From NCBI GenBank assembly GCA_022844135.1, contig JALHMG010000024.1:29130-84860 (forward strand): DNA of 55,731 bases. The letters are read 5' to 3'. How positions within the stretch are numbered: the stretch's first letter is position 1; the number at the start of each line of letters is the position of its first letter. Of the stretch, positions 26,926-35,883 are shown one piece after another. The stretch comes from Lysobacterales bacterium. Lineage in GTDB: Bacteria; Pseudomonadota; Gammaproteobacteria; Xanthomonadales; SZUA-5. A program made the translations under genes and the position numbers. The notes below the pieces were generated by a model. That model saw only the letters and a list, made by a program, of their open reading frames with translations. It ran no database searches and was not told the DNA's origin.

Positions 26926-29838
26926 TCAGAACTTCTGTCGACGGCGCCTTCCCAACGCGTTTATCTCGGGGCCCGGGTTGTCCACGCTGCCGATCAGCGT
27001 GTGCCGATCTTCCACTTGCATGGTTGCGGGGAACGCCTTCTTGCCGGCGGCATCGGTCGGGCCGGGCAGGGTTTCGAGCACACCCATGTGATCGAAATGC
27101 TTGATCATCCTGTCGATCTGTTTGATTTGGCCGACGGCGACGACGGTGTCGGTATCGCCCAAAGGCGCGTCCCAATCCGCGCGCTGCGCAAAGGCGGCAA
27201 GCCGTGTGGGCATGTCCTTGTCGGCGTCCACGACAATGGCGTAGTTCTCCTTCGTCAAAACCTGATTTGGCACTCGGGCAGGCCAGAAGGTTGGCAGATA
27301 GGGATCGTAGCTGGGAATGTAGCCCGAACGGCAGCTCGCCGTATCCGCTTGCCAGGGTACGGCCATCCAGCGCGAGATTCCCCCAGGAATTTGCGCAAGC
27401 ATTGGTCCGACAGTGTCGGTGGAGATCATCATCGAGCTCGGAGTCAGCAACGGGCCCGGACTTGGTTCGACCGACCCCTCTGGCGCCTGGGCGAAGGTGA
27501 AGGGTGCCGAGTACATCGTCTGGCTGCGTACCGGCCAGGTCATCTCGCAGCCTGGATGGAACGCGTCGGCAAGGCAATGGTCGAGCGCCGCGCGCGTCAG
27601 CACGGCGCCTTGCTCACGTAGCGGGACCTCGTCGATGTCGGCGTATTCGGGAACTTTGCCCCAATCGTCGACGAACATGCCGTTCACCCACTGCGACAAG
27701 ATTTTGAACTGAGTGGCCGTCAGCTGCGTGTAGATATAGGTCGAGTTCGGCATGGGGAGGTTCATCGCGTCCCCGAAGATCCATGGCCATGGCGCTGGCG
27801 ATGTGGAGTCCTTGGCGGAATTGCGGAACGAGTTCATCAACACGCGTCGGCGCTCCTTATTGCCGGGCGAACCGTCGCGCAAGCGGTCAATCCACGCTTG
27901 GCTGGTGAAGTCGTTGCCCGAGTTCCAACCGAATCCCGCAGCGAAGCCCGCGTTGGCCCACTGTAAGCGCGAGAGCCGCTCAAAGATCGGATAGATATCG
28001 TTGGTGAACGACGGCATCGTCGGCGCGGGCAAGGTGCTATTCCGGATCGCGAGGTCCCGCATCAGATCCCACATCGTGCGAACCGACTTGAGCTGGGGCC
28101 CGTAATTAGGCGGCGCCACCACCACCCAAGCACCGGTCACGGGCAGGGATACGCCGTCGAGTTCCACCGTCGCGGTGACCGGGCCATCGGACGTGTCGTC
28201 GTGCCAACCGTCGTTGTTGGCGAAGGTTCCGATCGGGCTGCCGTTTCCGGAGGCCGAGACGCCGTAGCCGCCGCGGACCAGAAGGCGGCCGTCGTCTTCG
28301 CACCACATGGCGCCGAGATTGACCCGCTCGCCTTGGTTCATGAACCGTCCAGCGAGAAATTCCTTGCGCTGCGGCCCGCTGCCGTACCGCACGGTCTGAA
28401 GGCCAGCGTCGAGCACCAGCGAATCCCGTTCGGTAACGTTCGCGTTGCGCAAAGCGCTGGGGTCGGCTGTGGCGACCGCGTCCGGCGGAAGGTCGAGGGC
28501 GATTTGGAACTGATACCAAGCGGCTTTCCGGTTGGCGACGTGCACAGACCAGGCGATCTTCGCCTTGCTGCCCGTGGCGGAGAGTTCGCGCACGATCGTG
28601 CCATTGATGTTGACGCCGTAAAGTCGAAAGCGGGCCACTTGCGGCAGCAACCGGCCTTGTTCGTCACGATAGGGGCTGCGGCCGCGGTTGGCCGTCTTCG
28701 GTGGCGGATTCACCACTTCAGGACCGATGATATAGCCGTCCGGCGCATTACCGATCCGCGCGATTCCGATCGACGGATACACGACGGCGCGGACGATGCA
28801 ATCGTCTTCGTCGTGTGACGCCGCAGCGGTCCGAGGGCATTTGGGTTGGTCCTGCGGCTGGCCGTTGGCTTGGTGGCGCAAGCGCGCGCTGTTTGCGTAA
28901 ACGACTTTGCGTGCTTCGGCGATGCTTCCCCGTGGCGTCTGCGCGACCGGAGTTCGCCAGATGTTGAACGCCAACAGATCCCCGTACGCCGACTGGCCTT
29001 GCGCGGTCACGTCCTGGCGCGACACCTCGAGCGTCGCCACGGGCACATAAGGGTACTTCTCGGTCGACCATTCCTCGTCCGCTTGTTCCAGCGGCGGATG
29101 GTCCTTGCGCGGAACCGCCTGTACCATGAACAAGAATCGATAGGGTGCGGCCGCCAGGCGGCGCGCCAGATCGGCGCCGAGATAGTCCGGGTTGTTGGTG
29201 CCGATATTCACTGTCGGCGCGTCGGTCGGCAGGGGGGCGGGGACCAGCGAATAGCGGGCGTAGTGGTCCGGCCCGAAGTCGAACGGAAGCACCGCCCAAT
29301 AGCGTTGCGTCAAAAGGCTCCCGGTGATCGTGTTGGCCATGCCATCGAAGACTTGTTTGGCCCGCGGATGCGCGTCGAAATACGCGGCCAGGGAGCCGTT
29401 GACGGCGGCGTAGTTGATCGCGACCGCTTCTTCGGCATTGGGACTGAAGAACACGGGATAGTTCTGCATGATGAAGTCGGCGATGCCGTCGGACTCGCCG
29501 AGCGCGTTGGGACCGTCCACGCCCCACAGTTTGATGGCGATCCCCAAGGCGGTTGCTGGTGTGTCGCCGGAGAAGCGCATCCACGCTTTGAGCTCCTTGT
29601 GGGCGAACACGCCGATCTTCATCCACCCCGGAATGCCTGGGAGTGTCTTCAGCGTGCCGTAGGCGGCACCGTGTTGCTTCGCGAAAGCGCCTCGCGGCGC
29701 AGGGGGCGGTCCGTTTGCGATTGTCTGGGCCTGCCCGCTCGTCACAAAGAGTTCGTTCAATCGCTCGGTTGCTTGCGATTTCTTCGCGAAGCAGGGCGGC
29801 GGCGTTATGGCCGCGTTCGTTTCGGTTTTCTTGGCCAT
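26926..29838 (-). CDS. LodA-like CTQ-dependent oxidase fused to an N-terminal catalase-like domain
   Basis: A 970-residue protein. Residues about 345-965 match the LodA/GoxA quinoprotein amino-acid oxidases (YPSIGIARIGNAP, LDHCLADAFHPGCEMTW, PTFWPARVPNQVL). The expected cofactor pair is present: Cys764 in PGCEM and Trp829 in AVPWQ, 65 apart as for Cys516-Trp581 of LodA. Such enzymes oxidatively deaminate amino acids and release H2O2. Residues about 45-330 resemble a catalase-type haem fold: His56 (KQHGAAYG), Asn126 (MQNYPVFF) and the proximal R-x3-Y (Arg310, Tyr314 in ARKVVY). ATG 29838 was chosen over TTG 29853. No export signal is seen. It precedes the lodB-like gene. The catalase assignment is less certain than LodA. 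Confidence 0.88.
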   Translation of the reverse strand: MAKKTETNAAITPPPCFAKKSQATERLNELFVTSGQAQTIANGPPPAPRGAFAKQHGAAYGTLKTLPGIPGWMKIGVFAHKELKAWMRFSGDTPATALGIAIKLWGVDGPNALGESDGIADFIMQNYPVFFSPNAEEAVAINYAAVNGSLAAYFDAHPRAKQVFDGMANTITGSLLTQRYWAVLPFDFGPDHYARYSLVPAPLPTDAPTVNIGTNNPDYLGADLARRLAAAPYRFLFMVQAVPRKDHPPLEQADEEWSTEKYPYVPVATLEVSRQDVTAQGQSAYGDLLAFNIWRTPVAQTPRGSIAEARKVVYANSARLRHQANGQPQDQPKCPRTAAASHDEDDCIVRAVVYPSIGIARIGNAPDGYIIGPEVVNPPPKTANRGRSPYRDEQGRLLPQVARFRLYGVNINGTIVRELSATGSKAKIAWSVHVANRKAAWYQFQIALDLPPDAVATADPSALRNANVTERDSLVLDAGLQTVRYGSGPQRKEFLAGRFMNQGERVNLGAMWCEDDGRLLVRGGYGVSASGNGSPIGTFANNDGWHDDTSDGPVTATVELDGVSLPVTGAWVVVAPPNYGPQLKSVRTMWDLMRDLAIRNSTLPAPTMPSFTNDIYPIFERLSRLQWANAGFAAGFGWNSGNDFTSQAWIDRLRDGSPGNKERRRVLMNSFRNSAKDSTSPAPWPWIFGDAMNLPMPNSTYIYTQLTATQFKILSQWVNGMFVDDWGKVPEYADIDEVPLREQGAVLTRAALDHCLADAFHPGCEMTWPVRSQTMYSAPFTFAQAPEGSVEPSPGPLLTPSSMMISTDTVGPMLAQIPGGISRWMAVPWQADTASCRSGYIPSYDPYLPTFWPARVPNQVLTKENYAIVVDADKDMPTRLAAFAQRADWDAPLGDTDTVVAVGQIKQIDRMIKHFDHMGVLETLPGPTDAAGKKAFPATMQVEDRHTLIGSVDNPGPEINALGRRRRQKF

Positions 29839-30054
29839 GGCGTGATCTCTCAAAAGCGCAACATCAGGGTTTTAGGTTGCCGATTCGTCTAATAAATCAG
29901 GGAGGTAGACAGGAGGCGTTCAAACGAGCGCGCGTCTTCCCCTGATCGGGCCAGAGGCAGAGCACCAGGCGCGCCTTTTGCCAAGGTTTCTTTTGAAGTT
30001 CTCATTGTCATGGTTGACTCGAGCTTGCGTGGTTCCAGAACGGTATCAAGTTAG

Positions 30055-30300
30055 CCCGCATATTTCATGAGGGAACGCGGAAGATCGCGAAGGGCTTTGC
30101 GCCGGAATCGAGGCGCGAGGAGGAGGAATGGTTGTTCCATTGGGACGACGAGCAACGAAGAGTCCGGCGCAAAGAACGAGCGAGGGCCGTGTTAGCGAGG
30201 AAATGGCAGCGAACACTCTGTCAGTACGACCAATTCGATGATTTCCACGCTGTAACAACGAAATCAAGCCATTTCATCGCGACCTCATGAAATATGCGGG
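30055..30300. mobile_element. 246-bp MITE with 18-bp perfect terminal inverted repeats and 4-bp target duplication
   Basis: Left end CCCGCATATTTCATGAGG (30055-30072) and its exact reverse complement (30283-30300) are flanked by TTAG on both sides (30051-30054, 30301-30304). The uninterrupted target CAAGTTAGCGCCGTT survives next to the paralogous XRE gene (TTAG 38416-38419). There is no transposase inside, so it is non-autonomous. It lies between the XRE copy and the LodA-like gene and supplies the stop codon of that XRE copy. Confidence 0.9.
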
Positions 30301-30539
30301 TTAGTGCCGTTGTTCGAAGTCGCGGTTGATATGGCTTCAACATTCACGCCAAACATGCGGTCGACCGCAACAGAGAAGCACCGGGCGAATTCACGTGCGA
30401 TCCGAAACCGGACCTGACGACCTATCTCCGCGCGCTTGATGGTCGTGAGCGACAACTGGATGTTGCGGCGCCAGCAGTCGTCGGCGAGTTCTTGTTGGCT
30501 GAGGAGTCGTTCCTGGCGCAAACATGGAGAAGAGATCAA
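30285..30539 (-). pseudogene. XRE-type regulator, 5'-truncated copy altered at its 3' end by a MITE
   Basis: LRQERLLSQQELADDCWRRN, then TTIKRAEIGRQVRFRIAREF and ARCFSVAVDRMFGVN, are nearly identical to the intact regulator at 38425-38802. Similarity stops upstream at about 30523, where a GA-rich repeat begins, so the first 50-60 residues are lost. The C-terminal residues NPHIS and the stop are encoded by the inserted MITE. It may still make an 84-residue helix-turn-helix peptide but is probably a relic. Confidence 0.75.
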
Positions 30540-30600
30540 GAAGAGATCAGGAGAAAGAGATCAGGACATCCAGTCGGAGAAGAGATCAGGACATCCAGCA
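30526..30600. repeat. Short GA-rich tandem repeats at the XRE breakpoint
   Basis: GAAGAGATCA-type units recur, and AGAGATCAGGACATCCAG occurs twice (30556-30573, 30581-30598). The repeats mark the junction between the truncated regulator and the beta-propeller pseudogene. Confidence 0.7.
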
Positions 30601-30649
30601 GCGCCAGGACGAATCTGGCAGAACATTGGAGGGGCAGTTCCTGTACTCA

Positions 30650-31571
30650 GTAAGGCTTAGCGAGCCGCCGAGGCACTTCAAAAACTGGGTGTCTCTTTCC
30701 GTTCATGGCAAGATCGTCGGTGCCGTCCATCTTTACGCGTTCGACGACGGCGTCTGGCAGCACACCCAGACGCTGCATATGGCATCGCCCCGCCACTTGG
30801 CTGGTTTCGGCGCCTGGGTCGACATCGATGGCGACACGCTGGCCGTGGGCGAAGCGAACGAACTCATGGTTGGCGGCTGGGGCGACAATCGCGCCGTGCA
30901 TGTATTCGAGCGCAAACAGGATCGCTGGCAAGCGGCGCACGTCATCGTCCGTCCGGCGAACGTCGCCGCGACGCCCGAGCAGCGCGATAAGGCACAGCGG
31001 GAAGGCATGTCGCGCCACGCGGGGTTCCCATTTCGATCTGGCCGGCGATTGGCTGGTGGTCTCTGCCATGGGTGCCAATGCTGCTGGCGTATCGCCGCGA
31101 GCGAGGACGCTGGCGTATGGTGCAACGGATCGACGATCCAGGCACCGATTCCGCCTTTGCGCGCACCGTTGCGATGTCGGGAACCACGCTCGTTGTCGCG
31201 GCGCTTCGCGGGAACGGACGCATCGCGGATACCGGCGTGGCCCATGTCTACCGCGAGCAGAACGCTCGTTGGTCGCTCGCGCGATCGACGATGGCACCAT
31301 TTTGGTCGGTGCGCACCAGCGGCTGATGAGCGCCGGACTGGCCTACGCGTACCAGCAAAGCGGAACGCAATGGACCTTGGATGCGATACTCAATCCACCA
31401 GATGCCTGGCGCCGACGGATGAGCGCCTATGCCGTCGACATCGATGCCGGAACCGCAGTTCTGAATCCGGGCAACGAGCTGCTCGCCGGCGGCCCACTGC
31501 AATCCCCTGGCCCCGGCGGCGTGTATGTCGCAGATATCGCCATGGTGCGGCACGAGAGGCAGGGAAGCTAG
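30650..31571 (+). pseudogene. Frameshifted FG-GAP/beta-propeller-type protein gene
   Basis: Pieces of one protein appear in successive frames: HLYAFDDGVWQHTQTLHMAS and GFGAWVDIDGDTLAVGEANE with VHVFERKQDRW (to about 31030); LAGDWLVVSAMGAN; AYRRERGRWRMVQRIDDPG with VAMSGTTLVVAA and VAHVYREQNARW (31072-31290); then DDGTILVGAHQRL, AYAYQQSGTQW and IDAGTAVLNPGNELLAGG (to 31571). The recurring 'D/SGD-LVVGA ... VYVF....W' pattern is typical of FG-GAP-like propeller blades in secreted proteins. At least three frameshifts and no start make it a pseudogene. Confidence 0.75.
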
Positions 31572-31639
31572 TGTGGCCTACCCAATACGCTCGTGCGTCG
31601 CAACGAGCTTACCTGCGGCACCACGGCAGCCAGCTCGGT

Positions 31640-32842
31640 TCAATTTCTTCTATCGATGAGCGTCGGAGTCTTGGCGGTTGTCGGGTCGATCTGCAACTCG
31701 GATTTGTCGACGACGCGAACCTCAATCGCGGTTGAGTTGGGCTTGTGCAACAAGGCGACGGTGAGAGCCGCTTGGATGCGTTTGCGCGCCTGGTCATCGA
31801 TAGGATCGTCGGGCGCGGCAACGATCAGCATCGTCAGTCGGTCGCGGCCGTTGTCGCCGTTGCGCAATTGAAGCTGCACGGATTCGCTGCGCGCGGCGAG
31901 GGCGATGAGCGGGTCGAGATCGAACGTGAGCTCGTCAAACTGGAACGAGCGTGTATCGCGACCGCGCAGTTCCAACCACTGGGCGCCATCGCGTTCGATC
32001 AGGCGCCCTACGTCGCCCAAGCGATAGCGAAACACCGGAAAACGATGGCGATACCCGTTGCTGACCGCGATGGAGCCGAAGCCTTCGGCGTCGGGCGTTA
32101 GAATTTCGACGACGACACCGGGCAGCATGGCGAATATGCCCGGCCGCGTGCTGGCGTCGCTCCATGCCCAGATGCCGGTTTCGGCGCCGCCGTACAGCGA
32201 CCAAATGCGGCGCACGCCAAGGCGTTCGCTCAATAGCGCGCGGGTGGATGGGCGCAGTATTTCGCCAGCGTAAAGCATCTGCGGGATGTCCAGGCACTCA
32301 TTCTCGCGGATCAAGAAGTGCGCAAACTCGCCCAGTTTCGACGGCGTGCCCAGAATATGGCTGGGGCGGAAGCGATGCGCCATCGCGAGCAACTCCTCGT
32401 AGCGCGCATGCGCACTCATCGCCAGCGTGGTGGCGTCGCAACGTTCCAGCAGGTCGTCCATGATCGCCGCGCTCCGATACAGATCGGCGTAGCCGAATGC
32501 ATTCAGCGCAACATCGCCTGGCGCAAACACGCCCACAGCGCGCAGCTCCCGCGCTAAGGCATCGCGTTGCGCGTGATTTTCGGCGATGTCGACGGGGAAG
32601 ATCAGCGGGGCATGCGTGCTGCCACCGGAGCGCACCAGGTACACACCGTGCACCTCGCGCCTGGGCTGGAAATCGCGTAGCGCAGCAAGCAGTGTGGCCT
32701 TCTCGAGCGGAGCAGCGCATCGATGGTCGTCGTGATCGCGGTAGAGTCCCTGGTAGAACGGATGAGCGCGTGCCCGAGCGAAACAATCGCGAAGCAACGC
32801 TTCGCGGTCGTCGACGGACTGCACTTGGGTCGGGCTGCTCAC
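31640..32842 (-). CDS. PaaK-like adenylate-forming enzyme
   Basis: A 400-residue member of the acyl-adenylating superfamily close to phenylacetate-CoA ligase. Visible motifs are the Ser/Gly-rich ATP loop YLVRSGGSTHAPL, a central SLYGGAETGIWAW resembling the A5 motif, YRLGDVGRLI as the A7-type Asp motif, and GRDTRSFQF. The C-terminal domain is short, ending at DPTTAKTPTLIDRR where the catalytic Lys is expected. It should activate a carboxylic acid as AMP ester. GTG 32842 was chosen because it overlaps the preceding stop as GTGA; GTG 32854 is an alternative. Last gene of a four-gene overlapping operon. Confidence 0.82.
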   Translation of the reverse strand: MSSPTQVQSVDDREALLRDCFARARAHPFYQGLYRDHDDHRCAAPLEKATLLAALRDFQPRREVHGVYLVRSGGSTHAPLIFPVDIAENHAQRDALARELRAVGVFAPGDVALNAFGYADLYRSAAIMDDLLERCDATTLAMSAHARYEELLAMAHRFRPSHILGTPSKLGEFAHFLIRENECLDIPQMLYAGEILRPSTRALLSERLGVRRIWSLYGGAETGIWAWSDASTRPGIFAMLPGVVVEILTPDAEGFGSIAVSNGYRHRFPVFRYRLGDVGRLIERDGAQWLELRGRDTRSFQFDELTFDLDPLIALAARSESVQLQLRNGDNGRDRLTMLIVAAPDDPIDDQARKRIQAALTVALLHKPNSTAIEVRVVDKSELQIDPTTAKTPTLIDRRN

Positions 32843-33786
32843 GGCGACTCGCACCAGGACTGCGGCGCTGCTATGCCGATCCGCGCCAGCAGCGTACCGT
32901 GATGCCGCACAAATGCAGCTCGCTGCGCGTCATCGCCGAGCACGACCATCGCATGCTCCAGCCAGCGTGCGGCGAGCGTCCGCACTAAGCGCCGATCGTT
33001 CCCGTTGCTGCTATCGAGAAAGCGCATAACGCTAGGCGGCGGTGCGAGTGTGCGCCAATCGCGGCAAGGCTGGTGCGACAGACTGCCGGGCAGCAACCTG
33101 AAGCGAATCAGGGGCGTTGCAAACACACCTACGCGCGCGGTGCGGTTCGCGATGGCATTACCGTCGGCAATGATGTGTTTGAGGACGCGGTACCAAAAAT
33201 CGACACCCTCGTTAAGCCGCGCATCGGTGTCGTAACGCTCGGTCGCCAGCCAACGCCGACGCACTACAACATTGCTGGCGCGCCCCAGGAAGAAGTCTGG
33301 ACCGCTCACAGTGTGCAACGGCGTTGCCAGCAGCCACAGATCCTCATCCAGATCGATTAGCTCACCATCGAGACATTCGCGCTGAGGGAAATACTCGCCT
33401 TGCGGGTCGCTCTCGAAGCCGATTGCAGCGATGTCTAACGCGTGGCTGCGCATGCCATCGCCGATCCGCCGCAGCGCATCGGGACGATAGCCGTCGTCGG
33501 CGTCGAGAAAGCTGATCAGATCGCCGGTTGCGGCTGCCAGGCCAACATTGCGCGCATGGCCCGGGCCGCAGTTTTGTTCCAGCTCAAGAATCTCGATCCG
33601 CGTGCTCGCCAATGCCCGCGCATGTTCGGTCAGGCTGGCGCGCAAACGCGCCAGACTGTCGTCGGTACTCGCATCGTCGACCACGATTAACTCGTACGGG
33701 GATACGTCCTGTGCCGCGAGCGATGCGATGGTCTGGCCAATGTAATCCGCCTTATTGAACAGCGGCACCACGATCGAGTGAGTCAT
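32839..33786 (-). CDS. Family 2 glycosyltransferase
   Basis: A 315-residue GT-A enzyme. The N-terminus SIVVPLFNKADYIGQTIASL, then ELIVVDDASTDDS, GPGHARNVGL and the nucleotide/metal-binding SFLDADDGY, follow the GT2 pattern. It should transfer a sugar from a nucleotide-sugar donor. No membrane segment is evident. The start overlaps the stop of the ATP-grasp gene (ATGA at 33783-33786) and its stop overlaps the adenylating enzyme, so the proteins are made in step. The acceptor is unknown and may be the product of the neighbouring ligases. Confidence 0.9.
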   Translation of the reverse strand: MTHSIVVPLFNKADYIGQTIASLAAQDVSPYELIVVDDASTDDSLARLRASLTEHARALASTRIEILELEQNCGPGHARNVGLAAATGDLISFLDADDGYRPDALRRIGDGMRSHALDIAAIGFESDPQGEYFPQRECLDGELIDLDEDLWLLATPLHTVSGPDFFLGRASNVVVRRRWLATERYDTDARLNEGVDFWYRVLKHIIADGNAIANRTARVGVFATPLIRFRLLPGSLSHQPCRDWRTLAPPPSVMRFLDSSNGNDRRLVRTLAARWLEHAMVVLGDDAQRAAFVRHHGTLLARIGIAAPQSWCESP

Positions 33787-35033
33787 GCCCGCTGCATCGC
33801 GGCGAACAAACGCCCACGACCTTGATGCACGTTGATGATCGCCTCGTTCGAGCCGCGGAATACGCCGGCGCCGTAGCTGATTGCGTCACGACACAGCGCC
33901 ATGCCGATCAAGTGCATAGGGTCGCCGGTCTTGGGGTCGCGGTATTCGCGCTGAGCAATGTAGTCCTGAAACATGTAGTCCGACCATTGGTTGTTGACCA
34001 GTTCATGCCATGCCGCCTCGCCGCACGACGAGCGAACCACGGCATCGACACCGCGCCCGCCACTGTTGCGCTTGGCGATCAAATTCCCCGGCCGCGCCAG
34101 CAGCGCTTTGCGCGCCTGCGCATCGTTCGCCACCCACGACGGAATCAGCCACGGACGCAGCGTCGAAGCGTCGTCGGCGTCGACGCAATCACTCAGGATC
34201 GACTCGTCCCACAGTACCGCCAGTGTGCGCTTGTCGTGCACCAGAATGAGCGTGCGCACATCATTGAAGTACTCGCTCTGCACGACCAGGTGTTCCAGCA
34301 CCGGAGGCGCCAACGCCAGCAGTTCGGTGCGATCCATTTCCAGGATGCAACGATCGATAGCGCGTTCGCCACCGGCGTCAGCCACGACGATTCTTCCGTT
34401 GCGCAACAGCAGCGATTCGGGTGCCGCCTGCAGAAAACGAACGCCGCGTTGGCGCAAATCGTCCCGTAGTTGGAAGATCTCGCTGCCGGGTTCGCGGCCG
34501 TGCACCAATACCACCGTCGAGCCCGGTGGATGCAGGGCGCGCAGCGTGCTCCAGAATGCCGATAGCTGCGCCTGCAGGCGAAACGCTGCGTACGCCGGTG
34601 CAGGCGCGAAAACGCGCTGCGAGACCTCGCTCAGCATCCAGCCGTTTAGCGGATAGCGAGCGCCGACTTCGCAGATGCGCGGTTGGCCGCCGCGATCGAA
34701 GACCAGATCCGGTCGATAGAAGCCGACGCGATACGGACGGCCATCGGCCACCCTCAATACTCCTTCCAGGGCTGGCGGGAGCGCGTAAATGGCGCGAATG
34801 CGGCTGTCGTGAAAATAGCGTGCGACGATCGCCTGCAGGGCGCGATGCAGGGCCGAGCAGACGCGCTGCAATTGCGCGAGATAGGCATCGGTGACGATCA
34901 CCGGCGTATTGGAGAAATGCGCGTTTCCGCTGGGTAACCAGGTAACGAGCGTATCGCCGAACATCGCGTCGGCGTCGACGTCGAAACAACCCTCAGCGAT
35001 GACCGGAGGATCGACAACCAATGACGTAAACAC
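33783..35033 (-). CDS. ATP-grasp-type ligase (glutathionylspermidine-synthase-like or circularly permuted)
   Basis: A 416-residue protein. RPDLVFDRGGQPRICEVGAR resembles the metal-binding strand pair of ATP-grasp ligases. LIAKRNSGGRGVDAVV resembles the ATP-binding Lys and glycine loop, and WSDYMFQDYIAQREY the following acidic strand. The order (carboxylate-binding part before the lysine loop) suggests a permuted fold. Such enzymes join a carboxylate to an amine via acyl phosphate. GTG 35033, with GAGGG just upstream and 7 bp after the previous stop, was preferred; ATG 35075 would give a 35-bp overlap. Fold assignment is moderate, substrate unknown. Confidence 0.7.
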   Translation of the reverse strand: MFTSLVVDPPVIAEGCFDVDADAMFGDTLVTWLPSGNAHFSNTPVIVTDAYLAQLQRVCSALHRALQAIVARYFHDSRIRAIYALPPALEGVLRVADGRPYRVGFYRPDLVFDRGGQPRICEVGARYPLNGWMLSEVSQRVFAPAPAYAAFRLQAQLSAFWSTLRALHPPGSTVVLVHGREPGSEIFQLRDDLRQRGVRFLQAAPESLLLRNGRIVVADAGGERAIDRCILEMDRTELLALAPPVLEHLVVQSEYFNDVRTLILVHDKRTLAVLWDESILSDCVDADDASTLRPWLIPSWVANDAQARKALLARPGNLIAKRNSGGRGVDAVVRSSCGEAAWHELVNNQWSDYMFQDYIAQREYRDPKTGDPMHLIGMALCRDAISYGAGVFRGSNEAIINVHQGRGRLFAAMQRA

Positions 35034-35040
35034 AGTGCCC

Positions 35041-35883
35041 TCAAGCCGCGCTGAGTGCGCGCTCGCCGAGCGCATTCCCGGCGTGTATGTCGGGGAACAA
35101 AGCGTTCAATACCCCTGCCTTCTTCGCCAAGTATTCGGCCACAATGTCGCCCAGATCGTAATCCTCGACGCGTACCGCCAATGCATCGGCATAGTGGCCG
35201 ACGGCGTCACGCGCGTGGAAAAAGTGGTTCTTCTCGGTCGGTCCGCAGTGCACACTGATCCAGCCCAGAATATGAGCGGCTTTGCGCGACGCGATACCGT
35301 AGTCCTCTTCGAGCCAGCGCTTAAACAACGGCAGGATGAACTCGACCTCTCCGTGGGTGTAGATCTCGTGCACCAGCGTGGTCAGCAGCGCCACCATCGG
35401 ATCGGCGTCGCGCAACGAGCGTTCGTCTTTCCATGCCTTGAACGCTTTCGCGCTCGGGTGCAGGTAGCGGTGAGAAAGCCAGTCATCATCGCCGACGATG
35501 CCTGTCGCCATCGTGTAGAACAACTGCGAATGCAGGATGCGCTGCGTCACCGCCAAGTCTTCATCGATGATGCGATGCAGGCTGGTCAACGCTCGAAACA
35601 GCGCTGCGCGATCGCCGATCGGCTTCTGTTGATGCGCCAGCAAAGTCAGTCGATTGCTAATGCCGGCAACCGTCATCGCGCTGTTATTGGTTTGGCTCCA
35701 GCTCTGAAAGAATTGGCGCAGTACATCCGGTGCGTGCCGGCGTGAGGTAAGGCGGCGAAATCCGAGCTCGATCAAATCGAAGCAATCGGAATGCCCGGAG
35801 AACGCCGGTAACAGCTGCGAGCGAAGATGCGACAACGGCATCTGTTCCAGCACCGGTACAATAATGCTTCGTAGCGTATTCAT
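35041..35883 (-). CDS. Haem-oxygenase-like (TenA/CADD-type) putative metal-dependent oxidase
   Basis: A 280-residue all-helical protein. Acidic and histidine residues recur at helix spacing (DEDLAVTQRILHSQ, VHEIYTHGEVEF, VHCGPTEKNHFFHARDAV, HYADALAVR), as in the iron-containing haem-oxygenase-like redox enzymes of natural-product pathways. ATG 35883 begins MNTLRSIIVPVLEQM; the frame extends upstream but the extra sequence is unrelated and crosses repeats. It is the first gene of a minus-strand operon with ATP-grasp, GT2 and adenylating enzymes. Metal ligands cannot be assigned with certainty by eye. Confidence 0.68.
   Translation of the reverse strand: MNTLRSIIVPVLEQMPLSHLRSQLLPAFSGHSDCFDLIELGFRRLTSRRHAPDVLRQFFQSWSQTNNSAMTVAGISNRLTLLAHQQKPIGDRAALFRALTSLHRIIDEDLAVTQRILHSQLFYTMATGIVGDDDWLSHRYLHPSAKAFKAWKDERSLRDADPMVALLTTLVHEIYTHGEVEFILPLFKRWLEEDYGIASRKAAHILGWISVHCGPTEKNHFFHARDAVGHYADALAVRVEDYDLGDIVAEYLAKKAGVLNALFPDIHAGNALGERALSAA

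Noticed and set aside
33822-34656. Plus-strand frames opposite the ATP-grasp gene
   Set aside because: They are antisense shadows in GC-rich DNA; the minus frame has the ligase motifs and operon overlaps.
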